In this document: positions 9,234 to 17,400 of the stretch, one piece after another
How positions within the stretch are numbered: the stretch's first letter is position 1
Layout of the letters: the number at the start of each line of letters is the position of its first letter
DNA from: Methylophilus sp. QUAN
GTDB taxonomy: Bacteria > Pseudomonadota > Gammaproteobacteria > Burkholderiales > Methylophilaceae
NCBI RefSeq assembly: GCF_015354445.1
Contig: NZ_JADKYT010000001.1
Location: 868,001 to 932,000 of the forward strand
Direction: 5' to 3'
DNA: 64,000 nt
Notes under the pieces: generated by a model
Databases searched by the model: none
What the model saw: the letters and a program-made list of their open reading frames with translations, nothing else
What the model was told of the DNA's origin: nothing
Made by a program: the position numbers and the translations under genes

Positions 9234-10835
9234 TTAAAAAGTCAGGTTGCAGGTAATCGGGTAGCGGCGGTCTTTGCCAAATCCGCGCTCGGTAATGCGC
9301 ACACCCACGGCGGCCTGCCTGCGCTTGTATTCGTTACGGTCTATCAGGCGTGTGACGCGCTGTACGTCAGCCTGCGCATAGCCTAACTTAACGATGGCAT
9401 CCAGGCTGTAGTCTTTTTCCACATAAGCCTCCATGATCGCATCGAGCACCTCATAAGGTGGCAGGCTATCCTGGTCAGTCTGGTTGGCACGCAGTTCTGC
9501 ACTTGGCGCCCGTGTAATAATCCGCTCCGGAATGACTATGCCCAACTGGTTGCGATAGGCAGCCAGCCGGTAGACCAGCGTTTTAGGTACATCTTTAATC
9601 AGTGCAAAGCCGCCAGCCATGTCGCCATATAGCGTGCTGTACCCGACAGCGGTCTCAGATTTATTACCCGTGGTCAGTACCAGGCTGCCGAATTTATTGC
9701 TGATGGCCATCAATAACATGCCGCGAATACGCGCTTGCAGGTTTTCTTCGGTGGTATCAAACGATGTGCCTGTGAATTCTTCAGCAAGCGTGTCGCAAAA
9801 GCCTTCAAACAGTGGCTTGATCGGTAACACGCTGTACTCAACGTCGACCAGGCGTGCCATTTCAGCTGCGTCTTCTACACTGATGCCCGCTGTAAACTCC
9901 GACGGCATCATCACCGCTTTCACCCGCTCTTTGCCCAGCGCATCGACCGCAATGGCCAGCGTCAATGCCGAGTCTATGCCACCGGATAAGCCCAGCACCA
10001 CGCTGGGAAATTTGTTTTTATTGACGTAGTCTTGCAGGCCCAGCAACAAGGCTTTATACACGGCAGCTTCAACCGCCAGTGGCGGGGCAATGTCGGTTGG
10101 CTGCGGCTGTATGCCGTCTATGTTGAGATAGCCCAGGCGCTCTTCAAGCATCGGCAGCTCTTGCACCAGTGCACCCTGGCTATTCATACTGAACGAGGCG
10201 CCATCGAATACCAGTTCATCCTGGCCACCCACCATATTGGCATAAACCATGGCCAGGCCCGTCTCCCGAATACGCTCACGCAAGACCTGGTAACGGGTTT
10301 GCTGCTTGTGCATATGGTAGGGAGAGGCATTGATGGTTAGCAGGACTTGCGCGTCCGCTTGCAGGGCTTGCAAGGCCGGACCGGGTTCCCAGCTATCGGC
10401 GCAGATTAAGATGCCGTAGCGGACACCATGCCATTCAAAGACAACCGGCAAGTCTCCTGCCTCAAAATAACGTTCTTCATCAAAGACGCTATAGTTAGGC
10501 AGGTTGTGTTTGTGGTAAGTGGCCTGGATTCTGCCTGAGTGAATCACCGAGGCCGCGTTATAACGCTTGCCTGCGACCATATGCGGATGACCGATAATCA
10601 CCGCCATATCGGTGGGTAACTGTTGCTCTAACCATTGCAGGGCGCGCTGGTTGGCGGCATAAAAGTCTTGTCTGAACAGCAGGTCTTCGGGCGGGTAACC
10701 GCAGAGTGCCAGTTCTGGTGTCAGCAATAGTCTTGCACCTGCTTCATGGGCCTGATTAGCGAGCGCCAGGATGCGTTCTGCATTTTGCTGCATGGCACCA
10801 ACCATGCAGTTCATTTGAGCAATTGCGAGTTTCAT
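9234..10835 (-). CDS. nadE: NadE, glutamine-dependent NAD+ synthetase
   Basis: A 533-residue two-domain enzyme that amidates nicotinate adenine dinucleotide to NAD+, using ammonia channelled from glutamine. The N-terminal nitrilase-type glutaminase (about 1-245) has the expected triad Glu41 (TPELALCGYPPE), Lys109 (YHKHNLPNY) and Cys145 (LICADSWEPG). The C-terminal synthetase has the P-loop SGGIDS at 284-289. The length is slightly short of some two-domain NadE proteins but nothing is missing. It starts 30 bases after the ankyrin gene and is followed by glnB. Confidence 0.95.
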   Translation of the reverse strand: MKLAIAQMNCMVGAMQQNAERILALANQAHEAGARLLLTPELALCGYPPEDLLFRQDFYAANQRALQWLEQQLPTDMAVIIGHPHMVAGKRYNAASVIHSGRIQATYHKHNLPNYSVFDEERYFEAGDLPVVFEWHGVRYGILICADSWEPGPALQALQADAQVLLTINASPYHMHKQQTRYQVLRERIRETGLAMVYANMVGGQDELVFDGASFSMNSQGALVQELPMLEERLGYLNIDGIQPQPTDIAPPLAVEAAVYKALLLGLQDYVNKNKFPSVVLGLSGGIDSALTLAIAVDALGKERVKAVMMPSEFTAGISVEDAAEMARLVDVEYSVLPIKPLFEGFCDTLAEEFTGTSFDTTEENLQARIRGMLLMAISNKFGSLVLTTGNKSETAVGYSTLYGDMAGGFALIKDVPKTLVYRLAAYRNQLGIVIPERIITRAPSAELRANQTDQDSLPPYEVLDAIMEAYVEKDYSLDAIVKLGYAQADVQRVTRLIDRNEYKRRQAAVGVRITERGFGKDRRYPITCNLTF

Positions 10836-10865
10836 GATGCCCTATTTGTTGAGTACTTGTTATGG

Positions 10866-11879
10866 TCAGTACTTGCCGCCAGCTGCTTTAATTAGCTCGA
10901 CCATGGCAGGATTCTGGCCTTTCAGCGCGTAGACATAAGCGGTGAGACCATATTGGTCGCGGGTTTTGACATTGGCTTCATGTTCTAATAATAAGCGCGC
11001 CATGTCAGGTGAGTTGTTGCTCACCGCTAAATGCAGCAATGGTGTGCCTTCGCTGTCCTTGTGGTTAGCATCTGCCTTGCGTTCCAGTAGTGCTTTGGCA
11101 ACTTCGGTCTGGTTCTTGGTGACCGCCCATGTCAGGGCTGTCCATTCGTGTTCATCCTCTTCATCCACTTTGGCGCCGTGCTCCAGCAGGTAAATGGCCG
11201 CCGGTGTATGACCTTCCCTGGCCGTAATCATTAATGCCGTGGTGCCGAGTTTGTCTTTGAGGTTGGCATCTGCGCCATGACTCAAAATGGAGGTGATAGT
11301 GGGCACATCCCCACTTTTTGCGGCATACATGAGCACGGTTTTACCATCTGAAGAACGCACATTGGCGTCAAAGCCACGTTCAATAATGAGGCCCACGACT
11401 GCGCTATAGCCGGACGTGGCTGCCAGGCCGAGCGCGCTCCAGCCTGCTGGGTCGCGCACTTTAACGTCAGCCCCTTTTTCCAGCAAGGCTTTCACCGCGT
11501 CAATATTGTTCTTTTTGGCCGCGAACATCAGCGCGGTCCAGCCACCCTGGTCTTTGGCATTGATGTCTGCGCCGTTGGCCAGTAACTCAGTAATCACCGC
11601 TGCCTGGTTTTTGCGCGCGGCATACATGATGGGCGTGATTTTTTCGCTGTCGGTCACATTGGGGTTGGCGCCACTTTTGAGTAACGCTTTCACCGTGGCT
11701 AGGTCGCCTTTGGAAGAGGCGATCAACAGGTAAGAAATATTGGCACTTGGCTCTATGCTGGTTTCATCAACGGGCGGCGCTTTTTTTGCAGCCTGTGCAG
11801 GTAGGGATAGCCCCAGCAACAGGCAGGCGCTCATGCAGAGGGCGCCAAGCCGATGGGTTGTCTGAGGACGATGCTTCAT
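10866..11879 (-). CDS. Periplasmic ankyrin-repeat protein
   Basis: A 337-residue exported protein: a basic N-terminus with a hydrophobic signal segment (about 10-31, ending PAQA), then eight or nine ankyrin repeats of about 33 residues (recurrent G-x-T-x-L-M-x-A-A-x-x-G and A-L-L-x-x-G-A-D/N). Ankyrin repeats mediate protein binding and there is no catalytic motif, so the partner is unknown. It is inserted 14 bases after sucD and 30 bases before nadE, hence very likely co-transcribed with sucCD, nadE and glnB. That position is odd for a periplasmic protein among central-metabolism genes. Confidence 0.85.
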   Translation of the reverse strand: MKHRPQTTHRLGALCMSACLLLGLSLPAQAAKKAPPVDETSIEPSANISYLLIASSKGDLATVKALLKSGANPNVTDSEKITPIMYAARKNQAAVITELLANGADINAKDQGGWTALMFAAKKNNIDAVKALLEKGADVKVRDPAGWSALGLAATSGYSAVVGLIIERGFDANVRSSDGKTVLMYAAKSGDVPTITSILSHGADANLKDKLGTTALMITAREGHTPAAIYLLEHGAKVDEEDEHEWTALTWAVTKNQTEVAKALLERKADANHKDSEGTPLLHLAVSNNSPDMARLLLEHEANVKTRDQYGLTAYVYALKGQNPAMVELIKAAGGKY

Positions 11880-11893
11880 GCCGTTTCCTTTAT

Positions 11894-12775
11894 TTATTTT
11901 GTCGCGCGCTTGATGGCTTCGAGTACCGCTTCACCCAGGCCAGCAGGGGAGGCAGCAACTACACAGCCAGCCGCTTCCAGCGCAGCAATCTTGTCTTCGG
12001 CTTTGCCTGAGCCACCCGAAATAATCGCACCGGCATGGCCCATGCGTTTACCTTTAGGTGCCGTCAGGCCTGCGATATACGCAGCCACAGGTTTGGTGAC
12101 ATGATGCTTGATAAAGTCAGCCGCAGCTTCTTCATCGCTACCGCCGATTTCGCCAACCATGATAATGGCTTCCGTTTCAGGGTCTTTCTGAAAGAGTTCC
12201 AGGCACTCAATAAAGTTCAAGCCTTTGATCGGGTCGCCACCAATGCCAACGCAAGTTGTTTGACCCAAACCCAGCGCAGTGGTTTGATGCACGGCCTCGT
12301 AGGTGAGCGTGCCTGAGCGTGACACCACGCCGACTTTGCCGCGTTGGTGGATGCTGCCTGGCATAATGCCGATTTTGCACTCACCGGGGGTGATGACACC
12401 CGGGCAGTTAGGGCCAATTAGTTTGGTGCCGTTGGCGCGTAGCGCTGCCTTCACATTCAGCATGTCCAGTACCGGGATGCCTTCTGTAATGCAGACGATG
12501 AGCTCAATCCCTGCATCTGCCGCTTCCAGAATCGAGTCAGCCGCAAATGGCGGTGGTACGTAAATCACACTGGCATTGGCCTGGGTGGCTTTCACCGCTT
12601 CGCGCATGGTATTAAATACGGGCAGGTCCAGATGTTGTTGGCCACCTTTGCCAGGGGTTACGCCGCCTACCATTTGGGTGCCGTAAGCCAGCGCCTGTTC
12701 AGAGTGGAAGGTGCCTTGTTTACCGGTAAAGCCCTGGCACAAAACTCTGGTATTTTTATCAACTAAAATCGCCAT
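11894..12775 (-). CDS. sucD: SucD, succinyl-CoA synthetase alpha subunit
   Basis: A 293-residue subunit that binds CoA through its N-terminal Rossmann domain and carries the phospho-histidine intermediate. His247 in [15 protein letters not shown] is the phosphorylated residue, and [17 protein letters not shown] is the conserved ligase segment. It converts succinyl-CoA to succinate with substrate-level phosphorylation together with SucC, whose gene ends two bases upstream. No 2-oxoglutarate dehydrogenase genes are nearby. Confidence 0.96.
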   Translation of the reverse strand: MAILVDKNTRVLCQGFTGKQGTFHSEQALAYGTQMVGGVTPGKGGQQHLDLPVFNTMREAVKATQANASVIYVPPPFAADSILEAADAGIELIVCITEGIPVLDMLNVKAALRANGTKLIGPNCPGVITPGECKIGIMPGSIHQRGKVGVVSRSGTLTYEAVHQTTALGLGQTTCVGIGGDPIKGLNFIECLELFQKDPETEAIIMVGEIGGSDEEAAADFIKHHVTKPVAAYIAGLTAPKGKRMGHAGAIISGGSGKAEDKIAALEAAGCVVAASPAGLGEAVLEAIKRATK

Positions 12776-12777
12776 GA

Positions 12778-13947
12778 CTACACACCTTTATTCACTGCTT
12801 TGACTGCTTGCTGGGCGGCATCAGTCAGGCCCTCGGCAGAAATAATGTTCAAACCACTGTCGCGCAGCATTTGCTTGCCCAGTTCGACGTTGGTGCCTTC
12901 CAGGCGAACAACAACTGGAATGGTCATGCCGACTTCGCGCACGGCGGTGATAATGCCGGTGGCAATAATGTCACAGCGCATGATGCCGCCAAAGATATTC
13001 ACTAAAATGGCTTTAACATTCTGGTCTGCCAGAATGATTTTGAATGCCTTGGTCACCGTTTCAGCCGTGGCGCCACCGCCTACATCGAGGAAGTTGGCAG
13101 GCATGCCGCCGTGCAGCTTAATTAAGTCCATGGTCGCCATGGCCAGGCCTGCGCCGTTCACCATGCAGCCGATATTGCCATTCAGGGCAATATAGTTGAG
13201 GCCGCTATGATGGGCCTCGGCTTCTTTGGCGTCGTCTTGAGACCAGTCGCGCATTTCGGCAAATGGTTTCTGGCGGTATAAGGCGTTGTCATCCACCGTC
13301 ATTTTGCAATCCAGCGCAACCAGTTTGCCATCCGCAGTGACGATCAGCGGGTTGATTTCCAGCAGCGCCAAATCGTTGTCTTTAAATAGTTTGTACAAGC
13401 CCTTGGACAGTTTGGTAAAGGCACTGATCTGGTCGCCACTCAAGCCCAGGCCAAAGGCCAGGTTGCGCGCCTGGTAGTCCACCAGGCCATTCAGCGGGTC
13501 ACAGACTTCCTGCAGAATTTTTTCCGGCTGCGTGGCCGCAATTTCTTCGATATCCATACCGCCAGCACTGGAGGCGACCATGACTACGCGCTCCAGCGTG
13601 CGGTCTACCAGCATAGACAAGTACAACTCACGTGCAATCGGCAAGGTTTGTTCCACCAGCACTTGGTGTACTGGTTGACCATCTGGCGCGTTCTGGTAAG
13701 TGACCAGGTGCTTACCCAGCAGGCTGCCCGCGACTGTTTGCGCTTCCAGCGCAGACTTTACCACTTTGACGCCGCCAGCTTTGCCGCGGCCACCCGCGTG
13801 CACTTGCGCCTTAACGACCCAGGCCTCGCCACCTAATTCTTTCGTGGCAGCAGCGGCAGCTTCTTCAGATTGGACAACTAGGCCAGACGGGGTAGCCAAA
13901 CCGTACTTTTGCAGTAGCTGTTTGGCTTGATATTCGTGCAGATTCAT
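12778..13947 (-). CDS. sucC: SucC, succinyl-CoA synthetase beta subunit
   Basis: A 389-residue subunit with an N-terminal ATP-grasp nucleotide-binding domain ([16 protein letters not shown], and the Lys/Gly-rich [14 protein letters not shown]) and a C-terminal CoA-ligase domain ([14 protein letters not shown]). It supplies the nucleotide site and succinate specificity. First gene of the probable operon sucC-sucD-ankyrin-nadE-glnB. The length equals the usual 388-389 residues. The transcript must start in the 13948-14063 gap, which also holds the terminator of the upstream gene. Confidence 0.96.
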   Translation of the reverse strand: MNLHEYQAKQLLQKYGLATPSGLVVQSEEAAAAATKELGGEAWVVKAQVHAGGRGKAGGVKVVKSALEAQTVAGSLLGKHLVTYQNAPDGQPVHQVLVEQTLPIARELYLSMLVDRTLERVVMVASSAGGMDIEEIAATQPEKILQEVCDPLNGLVDYQARNLAFGLGLSGDQISAFTKLSKGLYKLFKDNDLALLEINPLIVTADGKLVALDCKMTVDDNALYRQKPFAEMRDWSQDDAKEAEAHHSGLNYIALNGNIGCMVNGAGLAMATMDLIKLHGGMPANFLDVGGGATAETVTKAFKIILADQNVKAILVNIFGGIMRCDIIATGIITAVREVGMTIPVVVRLEGTNVELGKQMLRDSGLNIISAEGLTDAAQQAVKAVNKGV

Positions 13948-14020
13948 GAAAATAAGAGATTTTTATGATTAAGCATCTATTTTCGCGCAAATACCCCGGT
14001 AAGGCTAGACTACAAACAAA

Positions 14021-14044
14021 AAAACCGCACACAAGTGCGGTTTT
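14021..14044 (-). terminator. Terminator after the membrane CxxCH protein gene
   Basis: Hairpin ccgcac (14025-14030), loop acaa, gtgcgg (14035-14040), with A-rich sequence on the left that reads as a long T tract on the minus strand. It stops transcripts of the gene ending at 14064 and insulates sucC. Confidence 0.75.
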
Positions 14045-14063
14045 ATCTGTGCTAACGCAGCCT

Positions 14064-14834
14064 TTACAGGTCTTGCGCCCAGGCGTTGCCATAGACTTTG
14101 CCATTGCGTGGGAGAATCAGCATCTGGTACATGCTGATCACCCACATGTAACTGGAGGCGAGACTGTAACCAACGCCACCGATGATGGTGAGCCAGGCAA
14201 AGTGCGGTGACAGTTTGGTCAGCCACCAGGACATGACGTCCACAATCAAAAACGCAAACGGGAAAGCAATCGCAATGATTTTCGCGGTTTTTGGTACATT
14301 GACCGCAAAGCTGAAAATCAGGCCAATAAAAAAGAAAATAAAGCTGATGCCAAACAAGTGGATGTGTGAGACACGGGTCAGGCCGCTGATGGTGGCGCCT
14401 TCATTCACTTCTGCACGGGCTTTCACTTCCTCATATTTGGTGAAGTTCGGAATCCCTGGAATATTGCTGTGGCACATCACACAGTGTTGGGCAAAAATTT
14501 GTTTGTAATGTGATTCCCACTGGTCTTGCGGTGCGCCTTGTTGTGCCCATTTGATGATGTCCTGGCGTACTTCCAGCGGTGCCTTGTCAGACATGGAACC
14601 GTTTAATTTGCTCGCCAGCTTGGTGCCGCTGCGGTCACCATAGTAGCTATAGACAATATCATTGACGGATAAGCCGAATTTGCCATCGGCCATGCCGTGT
14701 GTGAGCATGATTTGCAGGCCGGCCATGCACAGGCCGACACCAATCACCAGCAGATAGCCGATAAATAGTGCTTTCAGCGGCAATGGCAGGTTGGGCAGGT
14801 TCAACCATGGTAGTGTTTGTGCGTCTTGTTTCAT
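14064..14834 (-). CDS. Membrane protein with a periplasmic CxxCH haem-c motif
   Basis: A 256-residue protein. A first helix (about 22-45) is followed by a hydrophilic stretch of about 110 residues containing CVMCH (Cys118, Cys121, His122), a c-type haem attachment motif. Three or four further helices follow (about 157-180, 184-203, 212-240). The second hydrophobic block opens with SHIHLFGISF, whose two histidines at the membrane boundary could be ligands. I do not recognise the family. The topology would place the haem loop in the periplasm, so a membrane-anchored electron carrier or quinone-linked cytochrome is plausible. It is transcribed alone, divergently from serB. Confidence 0.7.
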   Translation of the reverse strand: MKQDAQTLPWLNLPNLPLPLKALFIGYLLVIGVGLCMAGLQIMLTHGMADGKFGLSVNDIVYSYYGDRSGTKLASKLNGSMSDKAPLEVRQDIIKWAQQGAPQDQWESHYKQIFAQHCVMCHSNIPGIPNFTKYEEVKARAEVNEGATISGLTRVSHIHLFGISFIFFFIGLIFSFAVNVPKTAKIIAIAFPFAFLIVDVMSWWLTKLSPHFAWLTIIGGVGYSLASSYMWVISMYQMLILPRNGKVYGNAWAQDL

Positions 14835-14925
14835 TCAATTTCCCGGGGTTTTTTAGTTTGCTTGCAAGCATACCATCGCTTGTGGCATTCCAAAAACAGA
14901 AATACTCCTTAAAAACAAGCTGTTC

Positions 14926-14954
14926 TCAGTGATTGGGGAGGCAACTGGTATAAT
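14926..14954 (+). promoter_or_regulatory. serB promoter (extended -10)
   Basis: A perfect TATAAT at 14949-14954 preceded by TGG, giving the extended -10 form TGnTATAAT. No good -35 is visible at 17 bases (14926-14931 reads tcagtg), as is common for extended -10 promoters. The serB start is 30 bases downstream of the -10. Confidence 0.6.
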
Positions 14955-14984
14955 CGCGCTTTTGTTCAATTAGCGATTTTTATC

Positions 14985-15824
14985 ATGCGTTTAGTGGTTC
15001 AAGGTCCTGCCATCACCATGGCACATTTGTCTCATATTCATGGCCTGGTGGGTGGGCATACACAATTCATGCAAGTGGCTCAGCATGCATATTACCTGCC
15101 CGTTACTGACGGTGAGTACCAGGACGTGAAAGCTTTTTGCGCCAGCCAGCAAATAGATTGCGCCCTGATGGAAGATGGTCACCGCTTGCAGAAGATGGGC
15201 TTGTGCGTGATGGATATGGACTCCACCCTGATTGCCATTGAATGCATTGATGAAATCGCTGACATGATGAACCTTAAACCGCAAGTGGCCGAGATCACTG
15301 AGGCTGCCATGCGCGGTGAGCTGGATTTTGCTGCCAGTCTGCGCAAACGTGTGGCCTTACTCAAAGGGCTGCCTGAATCTGCCCTGCAGCGTGTGATTGA
15401 AGAGCGCTTAACCTTTAACCCTGGCGCGCAAGACTGGATTAATACCTGCAAGCAACATGGCATTAAAACCATGGTGGTGTCTGGCGGGTTTACCTTCTTT
15501 GCCAATTATGTCAAAGATACGCTGGGGCTGGATTATGCCGTGTCCAATACGTTGGAAATTGTCGATGGCAAATTGACCGGCCAGGTGGTGGGCGACATTG
15601 TCGATGCCCAGCGCAAGGCCGATGAGTTGTTGAAACTGCGTGAAGCACTCGGGCTGGATGCCACTCAAACCATCGCCATCGGTGATGGCGCCAATGACCT
15701 GACCATGATGGCCGTGGCTGCGGTCGGTGTGGCTTATCACGCCAAACCGGTGGTGCAGCAGCAAGCCATGTATGCACTGAATGTGGTGGGCCTGGATGGC
15801 GTCGCCAATCTGTTGACTATCTAG
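14985..15824 (+). CDS. serB: SerB, phosphoserine phosphatase
   Basis: A 279-residue HAD-superfamily enzyme for the last step of serine synthesis, phosphoserine to serine. The catalytic motif DMDST lies at 77-81, with Asp77 the nucleophile. The Ser/Thr motif is in VVSGGFTFF, and the metal-binding motif is GDGANDLTMM. The first 70 residues form an ACT-like regulatory domain shorter than that of enteric SerB. A strong extended -10 promoter sits just upstream. The gene is alone on its transcript. Confidence 0.95.
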   Translation: MRLVVQGPAITMAHLSHIHGLVGGHTQFMQVAQHAYYLPVTDGEYQDVKAFCASQQIDCALMEDGHRLQKMGLCVMDMDSTLIAIECIDEIADMMNLKPQVAEITEAAMRGELDFAASLRKRVALLKGLPESALQRVIEERLTFNPGAQDWINTCKQHGIKTMVVSGGFTFFANYVKDTLGLDYAVSNTLEIVDGKLTGQVVGDIVDAQRKADELLKLREALGLDATQTIAIGDGANDLTMMAVAAVGVAYHAKPVVQQQAMYALNVVGLDGVANLLTI

Positions 15825-15873
15825 TCGCTGCGCTTAGTCGAGCAATGACAGGCAGTTTTCTGGATTGGTGTTT

Positions 15874-15902
15874 TTTAAATAAATAATTGATTTATTTATA
15901 CT
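15874..15902 (+). promoter_or_regulatory. Possible cold-shock gene promoter in an AT-rich leader region
   Basis: TTTAAA (15874-15879), 17 bases, then TATACT (15897-15902) in a very AT-rich stretch between serB and the cold-shock gene. It would give a 5' untranslated leader of about 160 bases, in line with the long leaders known for cspA-type mRNAs. The leader ends with a good ribosome site (aagga before 16071). Alternative -10-like sequences exist in the same stretch. Confidence 0.4.
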
Positions 15903-16070
15903 TTTTGTGAGATATCGTTTGCTATTGTGGCGATTAAAGTGCATAGTGTGCCCACGCGAAGTTCAAGCATTGTTGTTTTCTCTGGTGTTATCTTTCGGTT
16001 CTATCGTTAATCCCGCTACTTGACCCTCGCCTTTAATAGGGGAAACCCTTTCATTTTTTAAGGAATTATT

Positions 16071-16277
16071 ATGGCAACAGGTATTGTGAAGTGGTTTAAC
16101 GATGCAAAAGGGTTTGGTTTCATTACGCCAGATCAAGGTGGCGATGACTTATTTGCGCATTTCTCAGCGATTCAATCTGCTGGTTTTAAAAGTCTGGCAG
16201 AAAATCAGCGTGTTTCTTATGAAGAAACAACAGGCCCTAAGGGTAAGCAAGCGTCAGCCATTCAAGTGATTGCTTAA
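16071..16277 (+). CDS. Cold-shock protein (CspA family)
   Basis: A 68-residue single cold-shock domain protein, an OB-fold RNA chaperone that melts mRNA secondary structure. Both RNA-binding motifs are intact: RNP1 as KGFGFITP and RNP2 as [10 protein letters not shown] ribosome site (aaggaa) precedes the ATG. The gene follows a leader region of about 245 bases after serB and ends in a terminator at 16312-16334, right before the IF-1 gene. Confidence 0.95.
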   Translation: MATGIVKWFNDAKGFGFITPDQGGDDLFAHFSAIQSAGFKSLAENQRVSYEETTGPKGKQASAIQVIA

Positions 16278-16311
16278 GCACGTGCGTTTGGGTGAATTTA
16301 CCCCCGGATAA

Positions 16312-16334
16312 AGCCCGTTTGTACGGGCTTTTTT
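16312..16334 (+). terminator. Terminator between the cold-shock gene and infA
   Basis: Perfect hairpin agcccgt (16312-16318), loop ttgt, acgggct (16323-16329), then a T-rich run (ttttt). It separates the cold-shock gene from infA, though read-through would co-express both. Confidence 0.75.
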
Positions 16335-16357
16335 GTTTTTTATTTTAAGGATACCTC

Positions 16358-16594
16358 ATGGCTAAAGAAGAGTTGATTGAAATGCAGGGCGCAGTGACGG
16401 AAATATTGCCAGATGCGCGTTATCGCGTGACGCTGGATAACGGCCATCAGCTGATTGCTTACACTGGCGGCAAAATGCGCAAACATAAAATACGTATTTT
16501 GGCCGGCGACAAAATCACCATTGAAATGTCACCTTATGATATGGGTAAAGGTCGCATTACTTTCCGCCATCTACCTCCACGCAAGCCTTCATAA
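16358..16594 (+). CDS. infA: Translation initiation factor IF-1 (second-type paralogue)
   Basis: A 78-residue S1/OB-fold protein clearly of the IF-1 family ([47 protein letters not shown]). IF-1 occupies the ribosomal A site during initiation. It is a few residues longer than the classical 72-residue IF-1 and has a basic Pro-rich tail (HLPPRKPS). It also lacks ribosomal-protein neighbours, so it is likely the second infA copy seen in betaproteobacteria. A good ribosome site (aagga, 16347-16351) precedes the ATG. It sits directly behind a cold-shock gene, which hints at a cold or stress role. Confidence 0.9.
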   Translation: MAKEELIEMQGAVTEILPDARYRVTLDNGHQLIAYTGGKMRKHKIRILAGDKITIEMSPYDMGKGRITFRHLPPRKPS

Positions 16595-16602
16595 AAAAAC
16601 AT

Positions 16603-17400
16603 TTAGTGGGTCTCTGCATTTAAGTAGGCCAGTTCAATCTCGCTAAAGCCAGCCTGTTTGCGGGCCTCCATATTGAATGGGGGCCTTAATTTTGGTGCCT
16701 GGTATTGCTGGCGTAACGCCTCAAACGTGGCGACGATGTCTAGCCCACGTTGATCGCATAAATACTGGAACCAGCGGTTGCCAATGGCCACATGGCCGAT
16801 TTCGTCACGCAGGATAATGTCCAGGATGGCAGCAGCAGCATGGTCACCAGCCTGCGACAGTTTCTGTTTGAGCGGCGGCGTGGCGTCCAGGCCGCGGGCT
16901 TCCATGGTGCGCGGCACCAGCGCCATACGTGCCAACACATCAGATTGGGTTTTTTCAACCATCTCCCACAGGCTGTTATGGCCGTCAAAGTCACCATAAT
17001 CAAACCCCAGCGTTTGCAAGTGTGCGCGTAGTAGTGAGAAGTGATAGGCCTCTTCTTTGGCTACTTGCAGCCAGTCACGGTAATAGTCTTGCGGCATATC
17101 GGCAAAGCGCCAGACGGCATCCAGCGCCAGGTTGATGGCATTGAACTCAATGTGCGCCAACGCATGAATGAGCGCAGCACGGCCTTCGGCCGTATTCATG
17201 GCACGGCGCTGCACTTGTTTGGGTGGCACAAGTGTAGGTTTGTGTGGACGGCCAGGAATGGATTGTGCAGGTGCGCTTAGTGTGGCCTGTATGTCAGGTT
17301 GGAGTGTTGCCTCCCACAGCAAGGCAACTTGCTGGCATTTCTCTTGCGGATCACTAAGCGTCAGTGCTTGTAGGGCGAGGGTTCTCAGGCAGGATGTCAT
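16603..17400 (-). CDS. DUF455 ferritin-like protein
   Basis: A 265-residue protein of the DUF455 family. Metal-ligand-like motifs typical of a ferritin-like four-helix di-iron protein are visible: HIEFNAI (about 83-89), KEEAYHF (about 114-120) and RDEIGHVAIGN (about 196-206). The function of the family is unknown; a di-iron oxygenase or hydroxylase is the usual guess. The start overlaps the end of the sensor-kinase gene by 47 bases in another frame, and conserved sequence begins within the first residues, so the overlap seems real. It is the last gene of a regulator-kinase-DUF455 transcript. Confidence 0.85.
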   Translation of the reverse strand: MTSCLRTLALQALTLSDPQEKCQQVALLWEATLQPDIQATLSAPAQSIPGRPHKPTLVPPKQVQRRAMNTAEGRAALIHALAHIEFNAINLALDAVWRFADMPQDYYRDWLQVAKEEAYHFSLLRAHLQTLGFDYGDFDGHNSLWEMVEKTQSDVLARMALVPRTMEARGLDATPPLKQKLSQAGDHAAAAILDIILRDEIGHVAIGNRWFQYLCDQRGLDIVATFEALRQQYQAPKLRPPFNMEARKQAGFSEIELAYLNAETH

